NCBI GenBank assembly: GCA_035341665.1
Contig: DAOQVR010000010.1
Location: 1 to 64,000, forward strand
DNA: 64,000 bases
Source of the DNA: DAOQVR01 sp035341665
GTDB taxonomy: Bacteria > Chloroflexota > Anaerolineae > JAAYZQ01
Reading direction: 5' to 3'
Shown: positions 9,098 through 16,487 of the stretch, piece by piece
How the letters are laid out: each line of letters opens with the position of its first letter
How positions within the stretch are numbered: position 1 is the first letter of the stretch
Notes under the pieces: model-generated
Told to the model about the DNA's origin: nothing
Database searches by the model: none
Seen by the model: the letters and a program-made list of their open reading frames with translations, nothing else
Program-made: the position numbers and the translations under genes

Positions 9098-10111
9098 TCA
9101 GATCTGCCCCTGCTCCTGCGCCTTCCTGTGTGCCTCAGCTGTGTCTTCGTCGGTCAGCTTGGCATAGATGCGGGTCGTTGTGGGCGAGGAGTGGCCCAAC
9201 AAGTCCTGGGTTGCTGCCAGGTCATGCGTCGCAGACAGCACACCGGTGGCAAAGCGGTGCCGAAGCTTGTGGGGAGTGATGGGCTCCTCCAGGCCTGCCG
9301 CCTGGCAGAGCTCCTCGATCGCCGAGCGAGCGGTGTTGGTGGTAATAGGAAGGATCTTGCTGCCTGCTCCCCGGTCGTGCCTCGCAAACAGGGGGAGCCC
9401 GGCCAGGGCCCGCCCCGAGGCCCCGTCCTGCCGCGTTCTCAGGTAGAAGGTTAGCGCTCCCCACGCCTTCTCATCCAGGAACACCAAACGCTGCTTTCGC
9501 CCCTTTCCGGTGACGATGGCTGCCTTGCGCTCATAGTCCAGGTCCGTCCTGCGAAGGCTCACAGCTTCGCCCACGCGGGCCCCTGTGCTGCGCAGCACCT
9601 CCAGCAGGGCGATATTCCGCAGCCGGCGCAGAATGGCCATACGACCCTCGGGGCTGTTGGCATCTTTCGGTGTGGGGATGGCATACGCTGCTTGCAGCAG
9701 CGCCTGCACCGCCTCCTCCGCCGGCACGTGGGGCAGCGGGCGAGGAGGCCGGCGGCCGCGAACATCGCTCAGCCTCTCCTGCAGCCGGGCAAAGTCGGCC
9801 GCGGAAAAGCCCGCCCTCTCCTCCAGCATCAGCCACCGGAAGAAGCGGCTGATCGCGCTGAGGTAGTTGTCGAGGGTCGTTGGGCTGACCGGGTTCTTTT
9901 CCTGGAGCCATCGCACATACGACAGCGCGATGTCCGCGCTCACCGCCTCAACCGGCATCTCGTTGGCGGGCCGGCCCGTCTCGGCGCAGTATGCCTCCAG
10001 GTGGCGCAGCGCAGTTGTATAGGCCTCCACCGTGTGCGGTGAGCGCCGGATGGCAAGATCGCGACGAAACGCCTCGATGGCCTCGGCGACAGTGTCCGTC
10101 TGCTGCGTCAT
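9098..10111 (-). CDS. Xer-type tyrosine recombinase
   Basis: A 337-residue protein with an N-terminal SAM-like core-binding domain (residues ~8-100, RRSPHTVEAYTTALRHLEAY) and a C-terminal catalytic domain. The catalytic set is complete: R179 (STGARVGEA), K202/K204 (TGKGRKQR), H281 and R284 (HKLRHRFATG), H307 (LLGHSSPTTT), nucleophile Y316 (RIYAKLT). Size and motifs fit XerC/XerD-like chromosome-dimer resolvases, but it could also be a domesticated integrase; no att-like repeats or phage genes accompany it. It has its own consensus promoter (10187-10215) and a hairpin-rich leader. The downstream M28 gene starts 2 nt after its stop. Confidence 0.88.
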   Translation of the reverse strand: MTQQTDTVAEAIEAFRRDLAIRRSPHTVEAYTTALRHLEAYCAETGRPANEMPVEAVSADIALSYVRWLQEKNPVSPTTLDNYLSAISRFFRWLMLEERAGFSAADFARLQERLSDVRGRRPPRPLPHVPAEEAVQALLQAAYAIPTPKDANSPEGRMAILRRLRNIALLEVLRSTGARVGEAVSLRRTDLDYERKAAIVTGKGRKQRLVFLDEKAWGALTFYLRTRQDGASGRALAGLPLFARHDRGAGSKILPITTNTARSAIEELCQAAGLEEPITPHKLRHRFATGVLSATHDLAATQDLLGHSSPTTTRIYAKLTDEDTAEAHRKAQEQGQI

Positions 10112-10128
10112 TCGCTCATTTCCTGTCG

Positions 10129-10180
10129 GGGTGAGACGGGGGGGGACGCCCTCACGCTCCGGCCCCTCCAGGTCTCACCC
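10129..10180 (-). other. Long hairpin in the 5' leader of the recombinase mRNA
   Basis: Arms GGGTGAGAC (10129-10137) and GTCTCACCC (10172-10180) are perfectly complementary over 9 bp. They enclose a G/C-rich loop that can pair further. It lies between the predicted start site (~10180) and the ATG at 10111; the ribosome site AGGAAA is outside the stem. Role unknown. Confidence 0.5.
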
Positions 10181-10186
10181 GATGTA

Positions 10187-10215
10187 ATTGTATCCGGGCT
10201 TGTCGGCCCTGTCAA
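10187..10215 (-). promoter_or_regulatory. Predicted sigma-A promoter of the recombinase gene
   Basis: Minus strand: TTGACA (10210-10215), 17-nt spacer, TACAAT (10187-10192). This is a perfect -35 and a 5/6 -10. Its -35 overlaps the promoter of the divergent lipoprotein gene. Confidence 0.75.
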
Positions 10216-10228
10216 GATATGCTAGAAT
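10200..10228 (+). promoter_or_regulatory. Predicted promoter of the lipoprotein / FG-GAP genes
   Basis: Plus strand: TTGTCG (10200-10205), 17-nt spacer, TAGAAT (10223-10228) preceded by TGC (extended -10). It overlaps the divergent recombinase promoter, so the two RNA polymerases should compete. The predicted leader to the ATG at 10351 is ~116 nt and contains GGCAGC/GCTGCC and CCCGG/CCGGG hairpins of unknown role. Confidence 0.6.
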
Positions 10229-10350
10229 GCCCAAGCCCCAACGGCGGGGTAGGCAGCCGAACGCTGCCGGCCAGTTGGTATCCCGGAGGCGTCGCCGGGT
10301 GGGGTGTGTGCCCATGCCCCATTGGAAGCCTCCCGCTCATGGAGCACTGA

Positions 10351-11331
10351 ATGAGACTTGGACACTTGGGATTTGTAGCCTGCCTGATCCTGTCGTGCCT
10401 GCTGCTCGCTGCCTGCGGCCAGTGGAGCACGCCCACCACCGGCCCGGCCGAAGTGAGCCCGTCGCCGGAGCCGCCGGTCACTTCGGCCCCACCGGCAGTG
10501 TCGCCCAGCCCTCTACCCCCATCGCCGAGCCCGACCGCACCCTCGTCGACGCCCACACCCACTCGGGTCCGGCCCACGGCGACGGTGACGACCCCACCAC
10601 AGCAGGCTGTTCTCACCCCCTTCCCTAAGGGCAGCTGCCGCCTGGGAACCGGCCTCCGCGACGAGACCGGATCTCTCTTGGAAAAGTACAAGGCCAGCCC
10701 CGGCCTGGTGATGGCGGCAACCGTCGAGAATGCCCAGGCTTACTTCCCGCAGCTCGAGGGCTGGATCCGGGTGATCGGCGCACCCTCCCTGAACGCGCTG
10801 GCTCAGAAGGCAGCCAGGGCACAGGAGAGCGGCCTCGCGTACGAGGCGCTCGCCTACGGCCTGGAGACAGGCAAGAGCACGCCCGACGAAGAGTGGCAGG
10901 ACCTGATCGGCTCCACCGTAAAGGCCCGTGCCCTTGCCGACCAATACGGCAAGCTGCTCGTCATGGGGCCCGGCTTCAAGCTAATGTCGGCCAACGAGGA
11001 CAAGTATGCGGGTATGTCGGCCTTGGCGGACATCTGGGTATTCCAGACCCAGCAGCTTCAGAAGAACCCGCCGGGGGAAACCTACCGGGAGGGTGTCGAG
11101 CGCGTGGTCGGCCTGATCCGGGGAGGTAACCCCGATATCCCCATCTGGACACAGATCACGCTTCCGCCTGACCGCGAGCCGAATGCCAAGGAGTGGCTGG
11201 CCTATCGCGGGCAGATACAAGACCTCGTGACCGGCACATACGTCGGTGCCTATACTTGGCGGACGGTTGACTCCCAGACCTTGGTGTCGACCATCGACGC
11301 GATATTCGCCGGCGCCTGTGGAAACGAGTAG
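10351..11331 (+). CDS. Putative lipoprotein, function unknown
   Basis: A 326-residue protein. It has a lipoprotein signal peptide with lipobox LLAAC (Cys about residue 24), then a ~70-residue low-complexity Pro/Ser/Thr linker typical of surface-tethered proteins. The folded part (about 95-326) has no motif I can name. Segments such as LVMAATVENAQAYFPQLEGW, KLLVMGPGFKLMS and IPIWTQITLPPDREP alternate strand and helix in a way that would suit a TIM-barrel. This is only an impression. GGAG precedes the ATG by 6-7 nt. The next gene starts 34 nt after its stop, so the two are probably co-transcribed. Confidence 0.75.
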   Translation: MRLGHLGFVACLILSCLLLAACGQWSTPTTGPAEVSPSPEPPVTSAPPAVSPSPLPPSPSPTAPSSTPTPTRVRPTATVTTPPQQAVLTPFPKGSCRLGTGLRDETGSLLEKYKASPGLVMAATVENAQAYFPQLEGWIRVIGAPSLNALAQKAARAQESGLAYEALAYGLETGKSTPDEEWQDLIGSTVKARALADQYGKLLVMGPGFKLMSANEDKYAGMSALADIWVFQTQQLQKNPPGETYREGVERVVGLIRGGNPDIPIWTQITLPPDREPNAKEWLAYRGQIQDLVTGTYVGAYTWRTVDSQTLVSTIDAIFAGACGNE

Positions 11332-11365
11332 TCCAAGTCGAGGTGCTTTTCGCAGGGAGGGCTTC

Positions 11366-13516
11366 GTGAGGTACGCACGTAGATGGTTCGCTGTTGTGGC
11401 ACTCCTTTTCCTGGTGGGCGGGCTGGCCGGCGTGAGCGGCGCTGCGTCACCCGAGGCTCTGGAGAGCGGGTTGGGGAGTGCGGATGTCAGGCTCCTCGGA
11501 GAGCAGGTAGGAGGTTGGGCGGCGTACTCGACATCGCCTGCAGGGGACGTCAACGGCGATGGGTTTGCCGACGTGCTGATCGGCGCGCCCTTGACCTCCT
11601 TCAGCCAGGGGGCCACCGAGCTGGCCGCCACAGGCAAGACGTACCTTCTCCTGGGCCGCCCGCGGGGCCAATGGCCGGCCAATCCCATTGTCCTTTCCCA
11701 GGCTGATGCCTCCTTCAACGGCTGCCCCGAAGCGGGAATGACCGGCCGACAGGTCTACACAGCCGGGGACGTCAACGGCGACGGCTACTCCGATTTCCTC
11801 ATCAGCGGCTGGAAATGCTACGTTAACCGCATCTACCAAGGCAAGACCTTTCTCTTCCTCGGGCGGCCCGATGCCGATTGGGGCCAGGGATATCCAACCA
11901 GCCAAGCCGACGCGATCTTCCTGGGAGAGCACAAACTGGAGTTCGCCGGCTACTACGTCTCGACGGCGGGCGATGTCAATGGCGACGGCTATGATGACTT
12001 CTTGATCACCTGCCCCGACTGTGACTACGGGAGCGCCGATACCGGGCAGGTCTACCTAATCCTCGGCCGTGCCGCAGCGGACTGGGGAAGCGCCTTCATG
12101 CTCGGCAATGCCGACGCTTCCTTTGTAGGCGAAGCCTCCGGCGATCGCGTCGGTCGGTCCGCTTCAGGTGTCGGCGATGTCAACGGCGACGGGCTTGCCG
12201 ACTTTCTGATGGGCTCGATCGCCAGCGATGAGGGGGCACCCGATGCCGGTCAGAGCTACCTGGTCCTCGGCCGGGCCGCCGCCGACTGGGGCATGCGCTA
12301 TTCCCTCTCCCTGGCGGATGCATCTTTCCTGGGCGAGGAAGAGGGTGACGAGTCGGGACGGCGTGTCGCACAAGCCGGCGATGTCAACGGCGATGGCCAG
12401 GCCGACTTTGTGATAGGCGCCTCTCGCAACGACCAGGGCGGTGCCGACGCCGGCAAGGCCTACCTGGTCCTCGGCCGCACCACAGCCGATTGGGGCATGG
12501 ACTGGCCGCTGGGCCAGGCCGATGCGTCCTTCATCGGGGAGGAGGAAGGCGACCAGGCGGGAAGGCGCGTCAGCGGGGTCGGCGATCTCAACGGCGACGG
12601 CTTTGACGATTTCGTTGTCGGTGCGCCGCACAACAGCCGTGGGGCGGAGGCGGCCGGCGCCGTCTATCTCGTCTACGGCCGGGCGGAGGGCTGGGTTCGG
12701 AACGCCCCCCTCGAGGACGCCGCCGTAGTCTACGTCGGCGAGGACTCCCTGGATGTGGCGGGCTACGACGTCTCGGCTGCCGGCGACGTCGATGGCGACG
12801 GAAGAGACGACTTTGTCGTCGGCGCCTTCGGCGGGCGCGAGACCCTCGCGGAGGAGGCCGCTGCGGAGACCGGGAACACACTCGAGGTGGAAAGTGCCGG
12901 CAAGGCGTACATCCTTTTCAGCCACGCCGACGAGGCACCCGGCATCCCGATGCTGGTAGCTCCACCAAATGGCAGCGTCACCGGCCAGAACGATGTTCTC
13001 TTCCGATGGCATGCCGGTGCAGGCGGCCTGCCCGACGGATTCAGGATCAACCTCGACGGCACCGTGTACGTCGTGAACGGGACCTCCTGGCAGAAGCATC
13101 TCGAGATGGGAGTCCATTCTTGGCGGGTCCGCGCTTTCAACAGCTTCGGGATCTCCACATGGACACCGCCCTGGACGGTCGAGGTAGCTATCACGCCTCC
13201 CAAGGTGCACGTGGGCAACATAAAGCTGACGTACCGCTACGTCGCTCCAAAATACAAGCTCCAGTGCCTCGTGCCGATCTGGGGCGAAGATGGCCAGCCC
13301 GTCCCCGGGGCGGCGGTTACGGCAGAGTGGGCCCACCCAGACGGATCGACCGTCGTACAGACGGGCACCACAGCGCCCAACGGCTCAGCCTTCTTCTCCC
13401 GCCTGACCACCCTGACCGGCCTTCACATCCTCACCATCCTAGACGTCCAGAAGAGCGGCTATGAGTACGACCCGTCCCTGAACGAGGAGACGAGCGAAGA
13501 GATCACCGTGCCCTAG
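11366..13516 (+). CDS. Secreted FG-GAP seven-repeat beta-propeller protein with Ig-like C-terminus
   Basis: A 716-residue protein. GTG 11366 is chosen because GGGAGG lies 5-6 nt upstream and a signal peptide follows directly (RRWFAVVALLFLVGGLAGVS); the longer in-frame ATG lies inside the previous gene. Seven FG-GAP repeats centre near residues 60, 135, 201, 270, 338, 406 and 473. Each has a calcium-loop core such as GDVNGDGFADVLIGAP, the spacing of an integrin-alpha-like seven-bladed propeller. Residues ~530-620 resemble a fibronectin/Ig-like sandwich (FRWHAGAGGLPDGFRI, HSWRVRAFNSFG). The last ~100 form another Ig-like domain (DGQPVPGAAVTAEW). Probably a cell-surface ligand or glycan-binding protein; the ligand is unknown. 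Confidence 0.88.
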   Translation: MRYARRWFAVVALLFLVGGLAGVSGAASPEALESGLGSADVRLLGEQVGGWAAYSTSPAGDVNGDGFADVLIGAPLTSFSQGATELAATGKTYLLLGRPRGQWPANPIVLSQADASFNGCPEAGMTGRQVYTAGDVNGDGYSDFLISGWKCYVNRIYQGKTFLFLGRPDADWGQGYPTSQADAIFLGEHKLEFAGYYVSTAGDVNGDGYDDFLITCPDCDYGSADTGQVYLILGRAAADWGSAFMLGNADASFVGEASGDRVGRSASGVGDVNGDGLADFLMGSIASDEGAPDAGQSYLVLGRAAADWGMRYSLSLADASFLGEEEGDESGRRVAQAGDVNGDGQADFVIGASRNDQGGADAGKAYLVLGRTTADWGMDWPLGQADASFIGEEEGDQAGRRVSGVGDLNGDGFDDFVVGAPHNSRGAEAAGAVYLVYGRAEGWVRNAPLEDAAVVYVGEDSLDVAGYDVSAAGDVDGDGRDDFVVGAFGGRETLAEEAAAETGNTLEVESAGKAYILFSHADEAPGIPMLVAPPNGSVTGQNDVLFRWHAGAGGLPDGFRINLDGTVYVVNGTSWQKHLEMGVHSWRVRAFNSFGISTWTPPWTVEVAITPPKVHVGNIKLTYRYVAPKYKLQCLVPIWGEDGQPVPGAAVTAEWAHPDGSTVVQTGTTAPNGSAFFSRLTTLTGLHILTILDVQKSGYEYDPSLNEETSEEITVP

Positions 13517-13554
13517 CCGTCTGCCTTCCGGGGTCTGAGGATCCGATCGCAGAG

Positions 13555-13582
13555 TTGACAAACCTGCACCATCTGCTATACT
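13555..13582 (+). promoter_or_regulatory. Consensus sigma-A promoter of leuS
   Basis: TTGACA (13555-13560), 16-nt spacer, TATACT (13577-13582). The predicted start at about 13589 gives a leader of nearly 200 nt before leuS. Confidence 0.8.
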
Positions 13583-13617
13583 GCAGCTATCGAGGACGAA
13601 ACGGAACAAGAGCAACC

Positions 13618-13710
13618 ATGAGCGACCGGCACTCCCTGGCCCTTCTTAGCGGGCTCCTCCTGCGGAGGAGCCGTCCGTGCTTGGGAGAAGCAGGAGCAGG
13701 GGCCGTGTAG
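13618..13710 (+). CDS. Leucine-rich leader peptide of leuS (attenuator)
   Basis: A 30-codon ORF (begins MSDRHSLALLSGLLLRR) between the leuS promoter and an intrinsic terminator. Codons 7, 9, 10, 13, 14 and 15 are leucine (CTG, CTT, CTT, CTC, CTC, CTG) and codon 22 is TTG, so 7 of 30 codons read leucine, six of them within nine codons. The ribosome site is weak. Its coding region overlaps attenuator segments 1 and 2, and its stop lies 20 nt before the terminator stem. By analogy with the leu, his and trp leader peptides of proteobacteria and actinobacteria, ribosome stalling here under leucyl-tRNA shortage would expose segment 2 and prevent termination. Inferred from sequence; not experimentally shown. 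Confidence 0.7.
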   Translation: MSDRHSLALLSGLLLRRSRPCLGEAGAGAV

Positions 13711-13767
13711 CCTTTGCGTAGCTCTTGAGGACAGGGCCTCCCAGGCAGGGAGGCCCTGTTTCTTTTT
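13632..13767 (+). promoter_or_regulatory. Ribosome-mediated leucine attenuator of leuS
   Basis: Four pairing segments are visible. Segment 1 CTCCCTGGC (13632-13640, within Leu codons) pairs with segment 2 TGCTTGGGAG (13678-13687), with one mismatch. Segment 2 alternatively pairs over 10 uninterrupted bp with segment 3 CTCCCAGGCA (13738-13747). Segment 3 is the 5' arm and loop of the terminator, whose 3' arm is segment 4 (13748-13759). Segments 1 and 3 are near-identical, as mutually exclusive folding requires. A further local hairpin GGCTCCTCC/GGAGGAGCC (13652-13672) covers the CTC CTC CTG codons. I saw no T-box UGGNACC motif. Confidence 0.7.
13731..13767 (+). terminator. Intrinsic terminator inside the leuS leader
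   Basis: A 12-bp perfect stem ACAGGGCCTCCC / GGGAGGCCCTGT with loop AGGCA, followed by TTTCTTTTT. It lies 20 nt before the leuS ATG and downstream of its promoter, so it must be conditional. Confidence 0.88.
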
Positions 13768-13786
13768 GGAGATCGGAGGGAGAGCG

Positions 13787-16246
13787 ATGAGAGCATCAGA
13801 GTCATACCATCCTCACGCTGTCGAGGCCTGCTGGCAGCACCGCTGGACCGAATCTGGGCTGTACCGCACTCCGGCGCAAGGAGAGCGCACGTTTTACTGC
13901 CTGGACTTTTTTCCCTACCCGTCCGGGGCGGGGCTAAGTGTGGGGCACTGCCGCAACTACGTGCCGACCGATGTCATCAGCCGCTATCACCGCATGAAGG
14001 GCTTTGCCGTGCTGCACCCCATGGGCTGGGACGCCTTTGGGCTGCCTGCCGAAAACGAGGCTATCGACAAAGGCGTCCATCCACAGGACAGCACAGCGCG
14101 CTATGCGGCGAACTATCGGCGCCAGATGACCCTCATCGGCGCCTCCTACGACTGGGAGCGGGAAATCAGCTCAGCCGATCCGTCCTATTACCGCTGGACT
14201 CAATGGATCTTCCTGCTGCTCCACAAGCGCGGGCTGGCCCACCAGGCCATTGCGCCCGTGAACTGGTGCGAGCGGTGCCAGACGACCCTCGCCAACGAAG
14301 AGGTGGAGCAGGGCACGTGCTGGCGCTGCCACGGCCCGGTGGTCCGGCGCGACCTGAGGCAGTGGTTCTTTCGCATCACGGCCTATGCTGAAGAGCTCCT
14401 GGCCGAGACAGATCACTTGGACTGGCCCGAGCACATCCTGGCCATGCAGCGACACTGGATCGGGCGCAGCGAAGGCGTCGAGTTCGAGATGGCCATTGCC
14501 GGCCGCGAGGACGTGGCCTTCTGCGTATACACAACCCGCCCGGACACGGTGTACGGCATGACCTTTGCCGTGCTGGCCCCGGAGCACACTCTGGTGGACC
14601 AGATCACGGCTCCCGAGTGCCGGACATCCGTAGCGGCCTACCTGGAGCGCGCCCGCCGCACCACCGAGGTCGAGCGGCTGAGCACCGAACGTGAGCGCAG
14701 CGGCGTCTTCACCGGGGCCTATGCAATCAACCCAGTGAACGGCCGGCATGTCCCGGTCTACGTCGGCGACTACGTGCTGACCGGCTACGGCACGGGGGCG
14801 ATCATGGCCGTGCCAGCCCATGATCAGCGCGACCTGGAGTTTGCTCGGCGGTATGGGCTGCCTGTGCTGCAGGTGATCCTCCCGCCCTCCTGCACGGGGG
14901 GCACATGTGTCGATCTGGAAAGCGCCTACGAGGGGGAGGGGACGATGATCCGCTCGGGCCCTTTCGGCGGACAATCGTCCGTCCAGGCATGGCAGGGCAT
15001 CGCCGACTTGATGGAGCGCGGCGGCTACGGCCGGCGGGTTGTCCGGTACCGCATGCGCGACTGGCTGATTAGCCGACAGCGCTACTGGGGCGCGCCGATC
15101 CCCATGGTGCGCTGCGCCCACTGTGGTGAGGTGCCCGTTCCGGAGGAGCGTCTGCCTGTGCTTCTGCCCCACATGCCCGACTACCAACCGCGAGGCGATG
15201 GGCGCTCCCCACTGGAGAACCTGCCCGAGTTCGTGAACACCGGCTGTCCGGCCTGCGGCGGGCCGGCCCGGCGCGAGACTGACACCATGGGCGGCTTTGC
15301 CTGCTCCAGTTGGTACTTCCTGCGCTTTGCGGACCCTTTGTACGAAGCCGGTCCCTTCAACCCCGAGGCGGTCCGCCGCTGGCTACCCGTCGATCTCTAC
15401 GTGGGCGGTGCTGAGCACGCCGTGATGCACCTGCTCTACGCCCGCTTCTGGACCAAGGTACTGGCCGATGCCGGGCTGCTCCACTTCCGGGAGCCTTTCC
15501 CCCGGCTGCGCAGCCAGGGCGTGCTGCACGCCCGGGACGGCCGCCGAATGTCGAAGAGCCGCCACAACGTGGTCACGCCGGACGAGGTCGTAAAGCGCAC
15601 CGGCGCCGACATCCTGCGCGTCCACCTGTTGGGCATGGCACCCTTTGAGAACGACGTGATCTGGGACGAAGAGGGCTTGATCGGCGCGCAGCGATTCCTG
15701 GAGCGGGTGTGGAAGGTCTGTCAGCCACGCTCCACCAGGGACACCAGGAGCAAGGTGAAGGATGCCTCTATACCCGAGGCTTCGAGCGATCCGCTGGTCA
15801 GGATTGTGCATCGCACCATAGAGCGCGTCACGCGCGATATAGAGGCCTTCAAGTTCAACACCGCATTTGCGGGGATGGCGGGCCTGGTCAATGCGTTGTC
15901 CGAGGTCCCGGAGAAGCCGGACTTTGCCTGCGATGTGCTGATCCGCCTACTGGCGCCCTTCGCGCCGCACATTGCCGAGGAGTTGTGGGCGCGGCGCGGC
16001 GGAGCGTTCTCCGTGCACCAGCAGCCATGGCCCGAGTACAACCCGGAGCTGGTGGTAGAGGAGGCGGTGACACTCGTGGTGCAGGTTAACGGCAGGGTGC
16101 GCGACCGGATCATCGTCCCGACCGGCATCGCCGACGACGAAGCCCGGCGGCTGGCGCTGGAAAGCGAGCGCGTGCGCCCGTACCTGAAGGGTGAGCCCAG
16201 GAAGGTGCTCGTGGTGCGGAGCCGCCTGGTCAACATCGTGGTGTAG
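13787..16246 (+). CDS. leuS: Leucyl-tRNA synthetase
   Basis: An 819-residue class I synthetase that charges tRNA-Leu. ATG 13787 is preceded by GGAGGG at 6-nt spacing. The HIGH-like motif lies in PYPSGAGLSVGHCRN near residue 50, and the KMSKS-type loop RRMSKS ends at residue 591. The editing (CP1) domain carries TTRPDTVYGMTFAVLAPEH and GTGAIMAVPAHDQRD, so hydrolytic proofreading should be intact. Zinc-ribbon cysteines are present (CERCQTTLANEEVEQGTCW; CAHCGEVPVP; CPACGGPARR). Length is normal for bacterial LeuRS. Expression is probably controlled by leucine attenuation in the 5' leader. A hairpin terminator follows the stop. Confidence 0.97.
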   Translation: MRASESYHPHAVEACWQHRWTESGLYRTPAQGERTFYCLDFFPYPSGAGLSVGHCRNYVPTDVISRYHRMKGFAVLHPMGWDAFGLPAENEAIDKGVHPQDSTARYAANYRRQMTLIGASYDWEREISSADPSYYRWTQWIFLLLHKRGLAHQAIAPVNWCERCQTTLANEEVEQGTCWRCHGPVVRRDLRQWFFRITAYAEELLAETDHLDWPEHILAMQRHWIGRSEGVEFEMAIAGREDVAFCVYTTRPDTVYGMTFAVLAPEHTLVDQITAPECRTSVAAYLERARRTTEVERLSTERERSGVFTGAYAINPVNGRHVPVYVGDYVLTGYGTGAIMAVPAHDQRDLEFARRYGLPVLQVILPPSCTGGTCVDLESAYEGEGTMIRSGPFGGQSSVQAWQGIADLMERGGYGRRVVRYRMRDWLISRQRYWGAPIPMVRCAHCGEVPVPEERLPVLLPHMPDYQPRGDGRSPLENLPEFVNTGCPACGGPARRETDTMGGFACSSWYFLRFADPLYEAGPFNPEAVRRWLPVDLYVGGAEHAVMHLLYARFWTKVLADAGLLHFREPFPRLRSQGVLHARDGRRMSKSRHNVVTPDEVVKRTGADILRVHLLGMAPFENDVIWDEEGLIGAQRFLERVWKVCQPRSTRDTRSKVKDASIPEASSDPLVRIVHRTIERVTRDIEAFKFNTAFAGMAGLVNALSEVPEKPDFACDVLIRLLAPFAPHIAEELWARRGGAFSVHQQPWPEYNPELVVEEAVTLVVQVNGRVRDRIIVPTGIADDEARRLALESERVRPYLKGEPRKVLVVRSRLVNIVV

Positions 16247-16260
16247 AGGCCACTTAAAGA

Positions 16261-16299
16261 AAGAAGAGCGGGGTCCCTTGCCAGTCCCCCGCTCTTCTT
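16261..16299 (+). terminator. Terminator after leuS
   Basis: A 13-bp perfect stem AAGAAGAGCGGGG (16261-16273) / CCCCGCTCTTCTT (16287-16299), loop ~13 nt. The 3' arm itself is T-rich. It sits 14 nt after the leuS stop and could also act on transcription from the right. Confidence 0.8.
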
Positions 16300-16428
16300 C
16301 CTCACAAGGAGGAGAAAGGAGTATCTGTAGTATACCGGAGTCCGCCCGGAGTTCTGTAAGCCACATCACAATATAGACCAGTGGAGTCCAATTCGCCGGC
16401 ATTCTGACGGACTTCACCTGACGAGCTC

Positions 16429-16470
16429 CAAAGGAAACGTCCGGCCGCAGGAGAGGGACCTGCGGCCGGA
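16429..16470 (-). terminator. Terminator after the beta-helix protein gene
   Basis: A 12-bp perfect stem TCCGGCCGCAGG (16440-16451) / CCTGCGGCCGGA (16459-16470). Read on the minus strand it is followed by CGTTTCCTTT. It lies 17 nt past the stop of the giant gene. The interval 16300-16428 between the two converging terminators holds nothing else I recognise. Confidence 0.75.
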
Positions 16471-16487
16471 TGGCTGCCGCGATCCAA

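Noticed and set aside
9098..10111. Tyrosine recombinase as evidence of an integrated mobile element
   Set aside because: No att-like direct repeats, tRNA target, phage or plasmid genes nearby; sequence fits a chromosomal Xer protein equally well.
13589..13767. T-box riboswitch in front of leuS
   Set aside because: No UGGNACC T-box sequence or stem I landmarks were found. The leucine-rich ORF plus paired segments explain the leader better. A covariance search would settle it.
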